Of a stretch of 53,266 nucleotides of DNA, positions 35,052 through 43,454 are shown one piece after another. Under the pieces are notes generated by a model that was not told the origin of the DNA, did not search any database, and saw only the letters and a program-made list of their open reading frames with translations. Source of the stretch: CAZIKF01 sp964539825 (GTDB lineage Bacteria; Muiribacteriota; UBA6191); assembly GCA_964539825.1 (NCBI GenBank), contig CAZIKF010000035.1, positions 1 through 53,266 on the forward strand. The letters are read 5' to 3'. The stretch's first letter is position 1, and each line of letters starts with the position of its first letter. Position numbers and translations under genes: made by a program.

Positions 35052-38000
35052 TGAGATCCGGCGGTCAGGGCACGAACAAAAGGCAAGGGACCAGAGGAGA
35101 GTTTACCGAGTCTGGTTACCAGGTCCTGGTTTAAATTGGAAAGACTCGCGTTGTAGTCGGAGGTTTTCCAGGTGGGTGCCCACATAGTCTTGTCGAGGTG
35201 TTCGAAATGACCTCCCGAGCGAATGGCGTTCTGCGCATATTTCATGATGCGCTCCACATTGCGGGAATTTTGCACGTCGGATCCGTCAGTCGACCAGATC
35301 ACGGGCTTTGAACCAACGGTTCCCTTGTTCATAGAACCGGGATTGTTTTCGTGGAAGGCTATGGCCTGTATGCGAGAGTCGGAAGAAGCAGCCCCGTTGG
35401 TAGAGATCACTTTCGATCCGGATTTCTTGGCCAAAGCATCGGCGAGTACACCTGCTACTTTTTGATGAAAGGAGGCTGGACCAAGTCCCGAGTCCCCTCC
35501 AAAACCCTCGGGTTCATTCATAATCTCATAGATGATATTGGGAAGGTCCCCCAGGGTCTCAACGACCTTTTCAATATAAGCCCGGTTGATATTGCCCATT
35601 TTTCCTGACATACGGGTGGCGTCCGGCCCGCTAGCCGAAACGGAGTTTACATTATTAGCCTGGTTCCAGGGACTTCTCCTCCAACGATAGGGCACCCCAG
35701 AGCTTCTCTCCAGGGTTACCGAATCAAAAAGACAAATCTGCACGGCAATCCCAAAGTCCCGGGCGGTCTCGCAAAATGCCCTCATAATTTGAAAATAGCG
35801 TTCATTGAAGCGGGTCAAATCGACTTTTCCACCGGCTCTCTTAAAGGGAAGAAGATCCTCAGCCCATTGGTAGGTGACCCAGACACGCACCATATTAATG
35901 CCCGAACGAGAGATCTTCGACAGGAATCCCTTCCAGTCAAACCCGCTATCAGCAAAAATCCCGTAAAATCCGTAGGCTACCAGGGTCACCGGCTGTCCCC
36001 CTACCTCAAACTTTCCGGAAGAAACACTAAGCACACCCGGTCGTGAACCGCCGGGCTGGGCTGGACCGCCTCCAGAGCCGCCCCCGCTTCCTCCACCCGG
36101 GCTGCCGCCGCCATTAAGGTTGAGCTCCAGGTAAGGATCCGCGTTTCCAAAACGACCCTTCAGAGTCAGGATCACCGAATCTCCAGTTTCTACATCTGTA
36201 CTTAGGGTGGTAGGTCTGGGTGAAAAATCACCACCGCCTTCATCGGCCATGGACGAACGCCGAGGTTTAAAAGAGACCTGCATAGGACTCGAATCTTTGT
36301 CATTCCTTCTACTCCAGGAAATCCATTCAATAGTCTCACCACTGGCTTTCTTGATGACTACACTCAATTCCGCGGGTCCATAGGTGGAAAGATAAGCGGT
36401 AACTTCCGCAGTTCCAGGTCCATCTACTTTTATGGTCTGGGTACCTTTGGAGGATTTATCAAGTCGTGAACTCTGTCCTCCTGTTCCGCCACCCGAACCT
36501 CCCCCAGGTGATCCTGAGCCGCCCCCCGTACCTCCACCTGGTCCCGAAGGACCTGCCCAGGTGAATCGTGCCGCGTCGATACAAGCAGAAGAACCGCCGT
36601 CATCAACCATTGCCACGGAGCCTGAGGTTCCCTGATCAAAGGAAAATGTTCCCAGGTTTTTCCAGGTCATGTCTTTGGATCTCTGTGAGAAAGAGACCCT
36701 CTTTTTTCCACCCTTGTGGCGCACTTCGTAGGTCACTTTTGAAGAACGATTTGAGGTTCCCCTCCAGGAAACTTCCACCTTCCATTTTCCAGACGCGCCA
36801 AGCCTTGGAGTAAAGATCGCCTCTTCCCTGCCTGTTCGCTTCCAGCGCCCATGTGCACTGGTGTAATGGTAGGTACCTGCCACGGTTCCGCCGGAAGAAA
36901 AGCTCTTTCCCTCGGGATTGTTCCCCTTACTATCAGCCCAGTTCCCAACCAGTTTGCAGCCTGAGGAGAAGTCATCCACAACCACTTGTTTCTTCCCAGG
37001 CGGTTTCACGGGAGGGATTCCCCCGCCGCCTCCAGCAGGGCTTCCTCCAGCCCCGCTTCCAGAACCTCCCCCAGGTACCCCCGGGCTAGCTGAACCGCCT
37101 CCTGAACCGCCACCTGAACCTGTGGAGCCACCATTTCCGCCTCCGCGGCCTCCTCCTGAACCAGATCCAGGGGATCCAGACTTTTTAAGGACCAGGACAG
37201 AGCGGGCTCCTCCAAAATTTCCGCCAAGGCTCCCCACAATCACGCCACCGGCGGGTATAGGAAAACTATGGGATACCTCCGCCGGTGAAAAATCACCGGG
37301 AGAATCCTCGCTCATGGAATTGGGATCTTTACGGCCCTCGACCTGTAGGGCTGAGGAATCTTTGTCATTCTGACGATTCCAGGATAGAAGCTCTCGCTGA
37401 GATCCATCCGCGAGTCTCAAGATGACCCGCAGGCTGGCTTTCCCATAGGTGGATAACCTGGAGCGAGTTTTCAGGGTGCCGCCCTCAGGAAATTCAAGGG
37501 ATTTTGTTCCCTGGTTCGAGGAGGAAAGCTCCACTGAATCCGAAGATCCTGCTGGTGGTGAATTTCCCGGACCTGGTCCAAAAATATCATCAAGGCCGCC
37601 GCCGCCGGGATCATCCCCATTTCCTGAACCAGCTCCCATGTAGGTGAAACGAGCGGAATCAACACTGGCGGAGCTTCCTCCATCATCGGCCATGACCACT
37701 TCAATCACAGCTCCGGCCTCAAAGGAATAGGTTCCAAAGGTCTCTGAACTACCCGATCTTTGGTTGACGGTCTTAGAGGCAAATACCTTACCCTGGGACC
37801 TTACTTCGTAACGAACGCGGCTTGAGCGGTTTTGAGTCTCTCTCCAGGTCGCTGCGACCTTGTAGCGCCCGGCTTGATTGGCAGTTAGACGGAAAATGGC
37901 TCGTTCAGAACCTGTGCGGCTATATTTTCCATGACTGCTCGTATAGTGATAATGGCCATTGACGCAGCCCGAACATCCAAAGATTTTTCCTTCAGGATTA

Positions 38001-38131
38001 TTACCCCTGCTATCAGCCCAGTTTCCTTTGAGCTGACAACGGGAATCATCATCATCAATAACAATAGTTTTAGAAAAAAGAGTACTTGCCAATACCAGAA
38101 AAACGGTCAGGACAGAGTACTGGATTCTCAT
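35048..38131 (-). CDS. Secreted modular glycoside hydrolase-like protein with golvesin-type domains
   Basis: A 1027-residue exported protein with a signal peptide (1-20). Modules in order: golvesin/Xly-type binding domain 1 (about 22-165), an unknown beta domain (200-315), a Gly/Ser-rich linker, golvesin-type domain 2 (380-525), a second copy of the unknown domain (555-670), a Gly-rich linker and a TIM-barrel glycosidase-like domain (700-1027). The barrel keeps the acid/base motif YEIMNEPEGF (Glu near 870). Where clan-A enzymes have the nucleophile Glu after strand 7, it has KPVIWSTDGSD (near 947), so catalysis may use Asp or be lost. Both golvesin-like copies share GNWADSxGNNPEG and YHYTSxHG. 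Encoded between cyclophilin and prepilin with 4-bp overlaps at both ends. Confidence 0.85.
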   Translation of the reverse strand: MRIQYSVLTVFLVLASTLFSKTIVIDDDDSRCQLKGNWADSRGNNPEGKIFGCSGCVNGHYHYTSSHGKYSRTGSERAIFRLTANQAGRYKVAATWRETQNRSSRVRYEVRSQGKVFASKTVNQRSGSSETFGTYSFEAGAVIEVVMADDGGSSASVDSARFTYMGAGSGNGDDPGGGGLDDIFGPGPGNSPPAGSSDSVELSSSNQGTKSLEFPEGGTLKTRSRLSTYGKASLRVILRLADGSQRELLSWNRQNDKDSSALQVEGRKDPNSMSEDSPGDFSPAEVSHSFPIPAGGVIVGSLGGNFGGARSVLVLKKSGSPGSGSGGGRGGGNGGSTGSGGGSGGGSASPGVPGGGSGSGAGGSPAGGGGGIPPVKPPGKKQVVVDDFSSGCKLVGNWADSKGNNPEGKSFSSGGTVAGTYHYTSAHGRWKRTGREEAIFTPRLGASGKWKVEVSWRGTSNRSSKVTYEVRHKGGKKRVSFSQRSKDMTWKNLGTFSFDQGTSGSVAMVDDGGSSACIDAARFTWAGPSGPGGGTGGGSGSPGGGSGGGTGGQSSRLDKSSKGTQTIKVDGPGTAEVTAYLSTYGPAELSVVIKKASGETIEWISWSRRNDKDSSPMQVSFKPRRSSMADEGGGDFSPRPTTLSTDVETGDSVILTLKGRFGNADPYLELNLNGGGSPGGGSGGGSGGGPAQPGGSRPGVLSVSSGKFEVGGQPVTLVAYGFYGIFADSGFDWKGFLSKISRSGINMVRVWVTYQWAEDLLPFKRAGGKVDLTRFNERYFQIMRAFCETARDFGIAVQICLFDSVTLERSSGVPYRWRRSPWNQANNVNSVSASGPDATRMSGKMGNINRAYIEKVVETLGDLPNIIYEIMNEPEGFGGDSGLGPASFHQKVAGVLADALAKKSGSKVISTNGAASSDSRIQAIAFHENNPGSMNKGTVGSKPVIWSTDGSDVQNSRNVERIMKYAQNAIRSGGHFEHLDKTMWAPTWKTSDYNASLSNLNQDLVTRLGKLSSGPLPFVRALTAGSQ

Positions 38132-38640
38132 GCTTCGATCTTTTCAGGCTCAGGCAGATCTTCCTGCACCATCTCACCATCCACATAAATCTCAATGTCC
38201 TGGATCATCACCGGCTCCGCGGGCTTATCTCCATATTCGGTCTTTACATTACCAATGGTTTGAAGAACATCATCACCTGTTTTAATCTTACCGAAAATCG
38301 CGTGTTTGTCATCAAGCCAGGGTGTCGGGACCAGCGTGATAAAAAACTGGGAGCCGCCTGTATTGGGACCGCGGTTGGCCATGGAGAGGAGCCCTCCTGA
38401 TTCATGACGATAGTCCTCAGAGAACTCATCAGCGATGCAATACCCAGGTCCTCCCGAGCCCAGACCATCAGGACATCCCGCCTGTACCATGAAATCCTTA
38501 ATCACGCGATGGAAAGTGATGCCTTTATAAAATCCTTGCTGTGCCAGGCTGGCGAAATTTGCCACGGTATTGGGAGCGGAATCTTTCAGAAGTTCCACTT
38601 CCATATCTCCAAAGTTTGTAATGATCTTAGCAGTTAACAT
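38128..38640 (-). CDS. ppiB: Cyclophilin-type peptidyl-prolyl cis-trans isomerase
   Basis: The 170-residue cytoplasmic cyclophilin catalyses proline cis-trans isomerisation. The signature FHRVIKDFMVQAGCP (catalytic Arg), the GGSQFFIT stretch and the W/H region (TPWLDDKHAIFGKI) are all intact. There is no signal peptide, as in PpiB rather than PpiA. A GGAGG site precedes ATG 38640. It is the first gene of a six-gene operon; its stop overlaps the glycosidase start by 4 bp, which is unusual company for a general chaperone. Confidence 0.92.
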   Translation of the reverse strand: MLTAKIITNFGDMEVELLKDSAPNTVANFASLAQQGFYKGITFHRVIKDFMVQAGCPDGLGSGGPGYCIADEFSEDYRHESGGLLSMANRGPNTGGSQFFITLVPTPWLDDKHAIFGKIKTGDDVLQTIGNVKTEYGDKPAEPVMIQDIEIYVDGEMVQEDLPEPEKIEA

Positions 38641-38669
38641 CAGGTCCTCCGTATAAAAATGCGAGGCCC

Positions 38670-38699
38670 AGTATACTGCAAGAGATAGGTGAATGGGAA
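38670..38699 (-). promoter_or_regulatory. Sigma-70-type promoter of the cyclophilin operon
   Basis: On the minus strand TTCCCA and TATACT are separated by 18 bp, with the -10 element about 30 bp before the start codon. The -10 is near consensus and the -35 matches 4 of 6. It is the only good candidate for the six-gene operon. Confidence 0.45.
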
Positions 38700-38717
38700 T
38701 AATGGCGAAAGTCGCGC

Positions 38718-39557
38718 TCAGAGTTCTCTGGCTTCGGTGGTCAATAAGGCTCGAGGCTCCTCACGAGTGATATAGGTATGACCATGGGACTCCCATTCCC
38801 CGGTACCCCAGAAGCTTCTTTTGCGGCGAAGTATCTCAATCTTCACACTAACCTTTTCATAGAATCCAAGGGTACGGGCAAAGACTTTTTTGTAGTGTTT
38901 AAACCAGGCTTTATAGGCGAACCTGAGTTTTTGTTTCCACACCCACGAAAAGCTCTTTTCCACTTTAAGCGCCTTGAGAACTTTTTTGAGCGGACCTAAA
39001 AAGTCTACATCTATGTCAATGCGATGTTCCCGATTCTCAAAAAAGGTGTTGCGATGAATCACCTCATACTCTTTGATAGCCTTACGCTCCAACTCTCTTC
39101 CGTAGGCATATTCATAGGTTGCCGATAGGCTAGCCGAAGGGATTAGCTCCAGGATCTGAGAAGCCAGTCCCGAGTCTTGATTCACTCCATGGGCACTGAA
39201 TCGAAGCCTGGAGACAAGAAGGTGAGAAATTTCCCGCAAAGCTTGTAGTGAAACGGGATCTGCTTTCTGAAGAAAACTCACAAAGTCCGATACGAGACTT
39301 TCTTCGAGAATGTGATTGAGAATCCTGTCTCGATCCAACTCATAGTCCTGAAACAGGGACTTATCCAGATCATTCATCGTTGACTTTTTATGGTCGCAAT
39401 AAGCCTGAACCAGCCTGGAAAGAGATGCTTCCAAAGGCCTTCCGGAAACTTCCACTGCCCTATCGGGAAACTCGAAGCGCTCAACCGCCTGAAGGGAGGT
39501 AGAGAACAAGGTTAGAAGAAAGGCCAGGATAGGAAGAAAATTAAAGGTTATACGCAT
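38718..39557 (-). CDS. Exported protein of unknown function
   Basis: A 279-residue protein with a signal peptide (MRITFNFLPILAFLLTLFSTSLQA). The mature part is mainly helical with many charged residues and has a basic, aromatic patch (WVWKQKLRFAYKAWFKHYKKVF, within about 205-230) that might touch membrane lipids. No family is recognised and no enzyme motif is seen. ATG 39557 is preceded by GGTGGG; upstream TTG/GTG starts in frame are less likely. It is transcribed alone, divergent from the glycosidase at 39737, with a 179-bp gap between them. Confidence 0.7.
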   Translation of the reverse strand: MRITFNFLPILAFLLTLFSTSLQAVERFEFPDRAVEVSGRPLEASLSRLVQAYCDHKKSTMNDLDKSLFQDYELDRDRILNHILEESLVSDFVSFLQKADPVSLQALREISHLLVSRLRFSAHGVNQDSGLASQILELIPSASLSATYEYAYGRELERKAIKEYEVIHRNTFFENREHRIDIDVDFLGPLKKVLKALKVEKSFSWVWKQKLRFAYKAWFKHYKKVFARTLGFYEKVSVKIEILRRKRSFWGTGEWESHGHTYITREEPRALLTTEAREL

Positions 39558-39736
39558 TTTTCCCACCAATCTTTGATTTCGAATATTTTATGGATGAAAG
39601 AGGTTTCGTCAAGCTCTAAACTCAGGGCGATTCATTTTTCATTCAGTTGCTTCACTTGTTTCCATTGTTCCAATTGATTCAGATTTCCTACGTTGATAAT
39701 TAGATTCTCCCAACGTATTATCAAATCCTGATTTTT

Positions 39737-40729
39737 ATGGAGTCTAAAACGTCCGATACAGATTCTCATTACGCGCCTGCCGGAATGTACCTCTGGGATC
39801 CTTGGTTCATGGCAATCGAGGAGCGTGTTCATGCCTTCTATCTACAGGCTGCCCGTGATGGTAATCATGATCTAAGACACCATAATGCCGTCTCTATCGG
39901 TCATGCAGTCTCTGATGACCTTTACCAATGGGAACAACAAGGGACGATCTTAAGCCCGGGAAAGCCAGGTACATGGGATTCAATGGCACTATGGACCGGG
40001 TTCACTCTGCACTATGGTGGACAGTATTACCTATTTTATACGGGAAGGCATACCGGTGAATTCTGGAAACAGAATATTGGCCTGGCTATATCCACTGATC
40101 TGATGAATTTTGAGCGGGTTTCCGAGCAGCCCATATTGCCTCATGACCCGGAACTCTACGATACTACCGGAGAAGAACAAAATGAGGTGGGCAATCCCCC
40201 CACCTGGAGAGATCCCTACATCTTCAAGGACCCGCAGAGCGAAGACTGGATCATGATATTCTCAGCAAGGTCCAATCCACCGGGACTGTATAACGGCTGC
40301 ATCGGGCTGGCGCGCTCCCAAAATCTCATCGACTGGGAAATCCAGCCACCATTATTCGCACCGGGCCACTACGATGAACTTGAAACCCCGCAAATTCTGC
40401 ATTACAAGGGGCTGTATTACCTGTTTTTCTCCACCTGGGACCGCTGTTATCATCCGGATTTCGCAAAAATCAGGACACCTACATCGGGACTTCATTGCTA
40501 TGTAAGTGAAGATTTATATGGGTCCTATCGACCTGCAAATCAAACCGGCATCGTACTGGGCAATGGAGAGAACCTTTATTCCGTTCGGATGGCCACTTTC
40601 CTGCGAGATCGCTACATGGCAATTGGATGGCTAAACTTTGATGAGAAGTCTGATTTCATAGCCAGACTTTCCCACCCAATTCCTATGAACCTGGACTCAG
40701 ACCGGGTTATTGCCGATTTCGCCCCTTGA
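39737..40729 (+). CDS. Five-bladed propeller glycosidase, GH43/GH32-like
   Basis: A cytoplasmic 330-residue enzyme-like protein (no signal peptide) of the five-bladed beta-propeller glycosidase group. The order of motifs fits clans GH-F/GH-J: an N-terminal YLWDPWF with the first catalytic Asp (near residue 21), the TWRDPYIF (RDP) block near residue 154 and DELETPQILHYKGLYYLFFS with the acidic pair near 215. These enzymes cleave fructans, arabinans or xylosides; the substrate here is not determined. Relatives without signal peptides often process oligosaccharides after uptake. A transporter or sugar kinase is not adjacent. The downstream exonuclease starts 61 bp after its stop. Confidence 0.78.
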   Translation: MESKTSDTDSHYAPAGMYLWDPWFMAIEERVHAFYLQAARDGNHDLRHHNAVSIGHAVSDDLYQWEQQGTILSPGKPGTWDSMALWTGFTLHYGGQYYLFYTGRHTGEFWKQNIGLAISTDLMNFERVSEQPILPHDPELYDTTGEEQNEVGNPPTWRDPYIFKDPQSEDWIMIFSARSNPPGLYNGCIGLARSQNLIDWEIQPPLFAPGHYDELETPQILHYKGLYYLFFSTWDRCYHPDFAKIRTPTSGLHCYVSEDLYGSYRPANQTGIVLGNGENLYSVRMATFLRDRYMAIGWLNFDEKSDFIARLSHPIPMNLDSDRVIADFAP

Positions 40730-40790
40730 AACTGGAAATCAAGGTCCTAAACCCATACACTTATACTGGATTGCACTGACAGGAGTCACA

Positions 40791-41699
40791 ATGCTAAAAG
40801 CACTGAAACATTCTAAAGATGGTGAAACTATTCTTCTCAAAAGGTTTCATGGCGACATTCCCACTCATCCCAGGAATGAAAACGCCGAACTGGTCAGGGC
40901 AAGCTATGTGGATTTAGAAACTACCGGCCTTGATCCAGCGATTCATAAAATCATTGAAATAGGAATTCTGACATTTGAGTTCGATTCTCGTAACGGTCAA
41001 ATCGTGGAGATCATCTCGGAGTATGAATCCTTCCAGGACCCTGGAGGACCAGTGCCTCCAGAGATCACTAAGCTCACCGGGATCAGCACTGAGATGGTAC
41101 AGGGTGAGAAAATTGCATGGGAAAAGGTTTATAGAATTTTCGAAGATTCCAGTCTGATCCTGGCGCATAATGCCATTTTCGACAGAGGATTCCTGGATCC
41201 GATTCTAGAGGTGAGTAAGGAAAAGATCTGGGGATGCTCCATGTCCCAGGTTCCCTGGCGTAGAGAAGGATGTTCCTGTGCAAGCCTTCCGCATCTTTGT
41301 ATGGAACATGGCTTTTTCTATACTCCGCACAGGGCTTTGACCGACGTAAAAGCTGCGGTAAATCTACTTGGATTTGAATCCGACTTGAACGGACACCCTT
41401 ACCTGGAAACTCTAAATCGAAATGCCCAGGAACCCGAGGTGCTCATCCGGGCCTTCAAAGCCCCCTTTGAGACCAAGGATCTCCTAAAGGAGCGTAGATT
41501 TCGCTGGAATGTGGGGATGAAGGTATGGGAGAAACGAACCGATCTTGAGGAAGCCTCCGAGCTTAAGACCTGGATGATTGAAAGCATCTATGCCGGCAAA
41601 GATCCAAATCCCGCCAAATTTTTTGAAGTTCCTCCCGAGGATCGCTTCAAGAAGAATCTAAGCCTCGACGAACTGGCCCAGACCGCTTTTCAGTTGTGA
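40791..41699 (+). CDS. DEDDh 3'-5' exonuclease (DNA polymerase III epsilon-like)
   Basis: A 302-residue nuclease with the DEDDh exonuclease fold. Motif ExoI is DLETTGLD (about residue 41), ExoII is HNAIFDRGFL (about 126-135) and ExoIII is HRALTD (about 180-185), with His four residues before Asp, so all metal ligands are present. A C-terminal extension (about 225-302) contains LLKERRFRWNVGMKVWEK, reminiscent of the small module in DUF5710-type proteins. It is probably a DNA repair or RNA/DNA trimming enzyme rather than the replicative proofreader. AGGAG at good spacing fixes ATG 40791. Its stop codon lies inside the left arm of a long hairpin. Confidence 0.88.
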   Translation: MLKALKHSKDGETILLKRFHGDIPTHPRNENAELVRASYVDLETTGLDPAIHKIIEIGILTFEFDSRNGQIVEIISEYESFQDPGGPVPPEITKLTGISTEMVQGEKIAWEKVYRIFEDSSLILAHNAIFDRGFLDPILEVSKEKIWGCSMSQVPWRREGCSCASLPHLCMEHGFFYTPHRALTDVKAAVNLLGFESDLNGHPYLETLNRNAQEPEVLIRAFKAPFETKDLLKERRFRWNVGMKVWEKRTDLEEASELKTWMIESIYAGKDPNPAKFFEVPPEDRFKKNLSLDELAQTAFQL

Positions 41700-41859
41700 T
41701 GCGAGGACTGGTGCTTTGATGAGCTTTTGAGGCTCCATGAGCAGCACCTGGAAGCGGTTCCTTTGGCGAAGGTAGCGATGCTACCTCCTTCGCACGAACC
41801 ACCCCCATGTACTACTCCTGAATCCTCAAAACCTCACCACGCACCAGCCCTCGCATCAC
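41696..41859. repeat. Long imperfect hairpin element 1 (164 bp)
   Basis: The two halves are imperfect inverted repeats that pair along nearly the full length around a centre at 41778. The outer arms match in 18 of 19 bases (GTGATGCGAGGNCTGGTGC). The middle parts share TTTTGAGG, and the apex is GGTAGC-GAT-GCTACC inside GCGAAGG/CCTTCGC. The element starts at the stop codon of the exonuclease gene and is followed by a T-rich tract (41861-41881). It may be a mobile hairpin (MITE/REP-like) that also acts as a terminator. The 160 bp to the antitoxin gene holds no gene I can support. Confidence 0.65.
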
Positions 41860-42019
41860 GGTTTTCTTCTGTTTTTTTGCTTTCTTACTCTTGCCTCTCT
41901 TTGATCGGCTTTCGCTTTTGTTGAGGTTCTTGATGGAATTAGGAAATGATCAAACCAATTCTGTGGTCGGTACGCTGTGGCCCTGGACACTTCAACCCTG
42001 ATGAGGATTCCGGCTCTCA

Positions 42020-42295
42020 CTATTTCTCGCGCAGTTCTTGTTCAATTCTCTCCGATAAGTAAATCTTCATTAGTGATTGATAGGGTACATCCTTTTGATG
42101 GGCTAAAGATTTAATTGCTGCTAACAAGGATTCTGGCAAGCGCAGTGAGATGGTCTTAAGAGAGGGTTTCAGGTTTGGGAAAACCACATGTTGAGCACCC
42201 TCCCATTCTATATAGTCGGTAGAATCGTGGGATGCCCAGAACTCCTTCTCTTCTTCTTCAGTCTTGAACTCAGGTATTTTTTTCTTAGCAACCAT
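42020..42295 (-). CDS. CopG-family antitoxin (BrnA/CopG_antitoxin type)
   Basis: A 91-residue antitoxin. The N-terminal PEFKTEEEEKEFWASHDSTDY segment and the following KPSLKTISLRLPESLLAAIK ribbon-helix-helix match the CopG_antitoxin/BrnA family, which binds DNA as a dimer and neutralises a BrnT RNase. AAGGAAG supports ATG 42295. The gene overlaps by 11 bp the end of a BrnT-like reading frame, the normal brnTA arrangement, but only the tail of that toxin remains. It is therefore an orphan antitoxin here. The other possibility is that it represses other operons or neutralises a toxin elsewhere. Confidence 0.85.
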   Translation of the reverse strand: MVAKKKIPEFKTEEEEKEFWASHDSTDYIEWEGAQHVVFPNLKPSLKTISLRLPESLLAAIKSLAHQKDVPYQSLMKIYLSERIEQELREK

Positions 42296-42377
42296 AGATC
42301 TTCCTTTCTTTCGATGTCATATCCCTTGCTGAAATTACCCTGATCGAAGTACCTCTCACGGTATAGACCAAAAATAA
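42285..42377 (-). pseudogene. Remnant of a BrnT-type toxin (C-terminal part)
   Basis: The last 30 codons before the antitoxin read LFLVYTVRGTSIRVISARDM followed by a TSKERKIY-type end, the conserved C-terminus of BrnT RNases (VYTxR...IRxISAR...ER). In full-length BrnT (~90 residues) about 50 further residues with the core WDxxKxxxN..KHG motif precede this. None is found in the same frame; the upstream sequence runs into the ferredoxin-MBL gene on the other strand at 42451. The toxin appears truncated at its 5' end, possibly by the recombination that brought the MBL gene. Confidence 0.6.
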
Positions 42378-42450
42378 AACACATTCAATACAAATTCTTT
42401 CAGAATGACATTCATTGGCTGGCTCCTTGCGGGGCGTGTAGGATGGGGAT

Positions 42451-43320
42451 ATGGGTTCCTTTGATAAGAGTCGCGCCGAGAATGTAGCTGGAAATTTCTT
42501 TGTGGATTCCACCTGTATTGATTGTAATACCTGCCGTTGGATGGCACCTGAGGTATTTGCCCGAGTTGGGGATCAATCGGCGGTGACTCAGCAACCCGAA
42601 GGAGATGGGGAGATTTTACGGACTGCACAGGCACTTGTGGCATGTCCTACCGCGTCCATTGGAATGCTTGAGAAAAGTCCCTTACTAAAGGAAGCTGTAC
42701 ATAGTTTTCCTCATCCTATCCGTGAGAATGTTTATCACTGTGGCTACCACATTGAAAATTCCTTTGGTGCTGCCAGTTATTTCATCAGTAGCGATTATGG
42801 GAATATGCTCATTGATTCGCCTCGGTTTGCCGCTCCGCTGGTTAGAAATATCGAGAAGCTCGGTGGAATCAAGACCATGCTGCTCACTCATATTGATGAT
42901 GTTGGCGATCACGAAAAATTTCAAAAGCACTTTGGATGCGAGCGCCTGATCCATAGAGGCGACCTGGGAAAACTTGAAGGTATTGAGATAGTTCTTGAGG
43001 CGAAGGAGCCTGTGCAACTTAATCCTGATCTCAAGATCATCCCGGTACCAGGGCATACGGAAGGATCAATCGTTTTCTTGTACCAGGACCGGTTTCTCTT
43101 CTCCGGTGATCACCTTGCTTTTTCGAATTCCCTGCGGCATTTCCACGCCTTTAAGGGTGCTTGCTGGTATTCCTGGGATGAACTGAAGCATTCCATGAGA
43201 AGGCTGGCTTCCTTCCCCTTCCAGTTTCTGCTACCAGGACACGGAAATTCCTGGTCCGGCAGCTTTGAGGAGGCGGCAGAACAGATGGAAAAATGTCTCC
43301 AATGGATGGAGCAGACCTGA
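42451..43320 (+). CDS. Ferredoxin-metallo-beta-lactamase fold fusion protein
   Basis: A 289-residue cytoplasmic protein. The N-terminal domain (1-75) holds one 4Fe-4S ferredoxin site: C22, C25, C28 (STCIDCNTCRWMAP) and C65 (VACPTAS). The C-terminal domain (about 90-289) is a metallo-beta-lactamase fold with metal motifs THIDDVGDH (about 146-154), PGHTEGS (about 200), SGDH (about 220) and PGHGNSW (about 261). The first motif departs from HxHxDH (Asp-Asp in place of the second His), typical of some MBL hydrolases. The same fusion is known in other bacteria without an agreed role. AGGA lies 8 bp before ATG 42451. Confidence 0.82.
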   Translation: MGSFDKSRAENVAGNFFVDSTCIDCNTCRWMAPEVFARVGDQSAVTQQPEGDGEILRTAQALVACPTASIGMLEKSPLLKEAVHSFPHPIRENVYHCGYHIENSFGAASYFISSDYGNMLIDSPRFAAPLVRNIEKLGGIKTMLLTHIDDVGDHEKFQKHFGCERLIHRGDLGKLEGIEIVLEAKEPVQLNPDLKIIPVPGHTEGSIVFLYQDRFLFSGDHLAFSNSLRHFHAFKGACWYSWDELKHSMRRLASFPFQFLLPGHGNSWSGSFEEAAEQMEKCLQWMEQT

Positions 43321-43454
43321 AGGAACAGACCTGGTAGCGAAAGTGACCGTCTGAATTCAAAACAAGAGAAGACAGGATTGAAGATTCTACGGTAGAATTT
43401 CCGGGTTAAAACTAAGGATTGGAGTTGACCATAATCCTTGGTGAAGGAACGAAA

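Noticed and set aside
36918..37373. Proline-rich plus-strand frame of 151 codons
   Set aside because: It is the antisense of the Gly/Ser-rich linker of the glycosidase; reverse-complement Gly codons read as Pro. No ribosome-binding site or protein-like features.
41696..41859. Integron attC site
   Set aside because: The outer ends are not RYYYAAC/GTTRRRY and no integrase is nearby.
41727..41924. Plus-strand frame of 65 codons
   Set aside because: Lies within the long hairpin element and its T-rich flank; unlikely to be coding.
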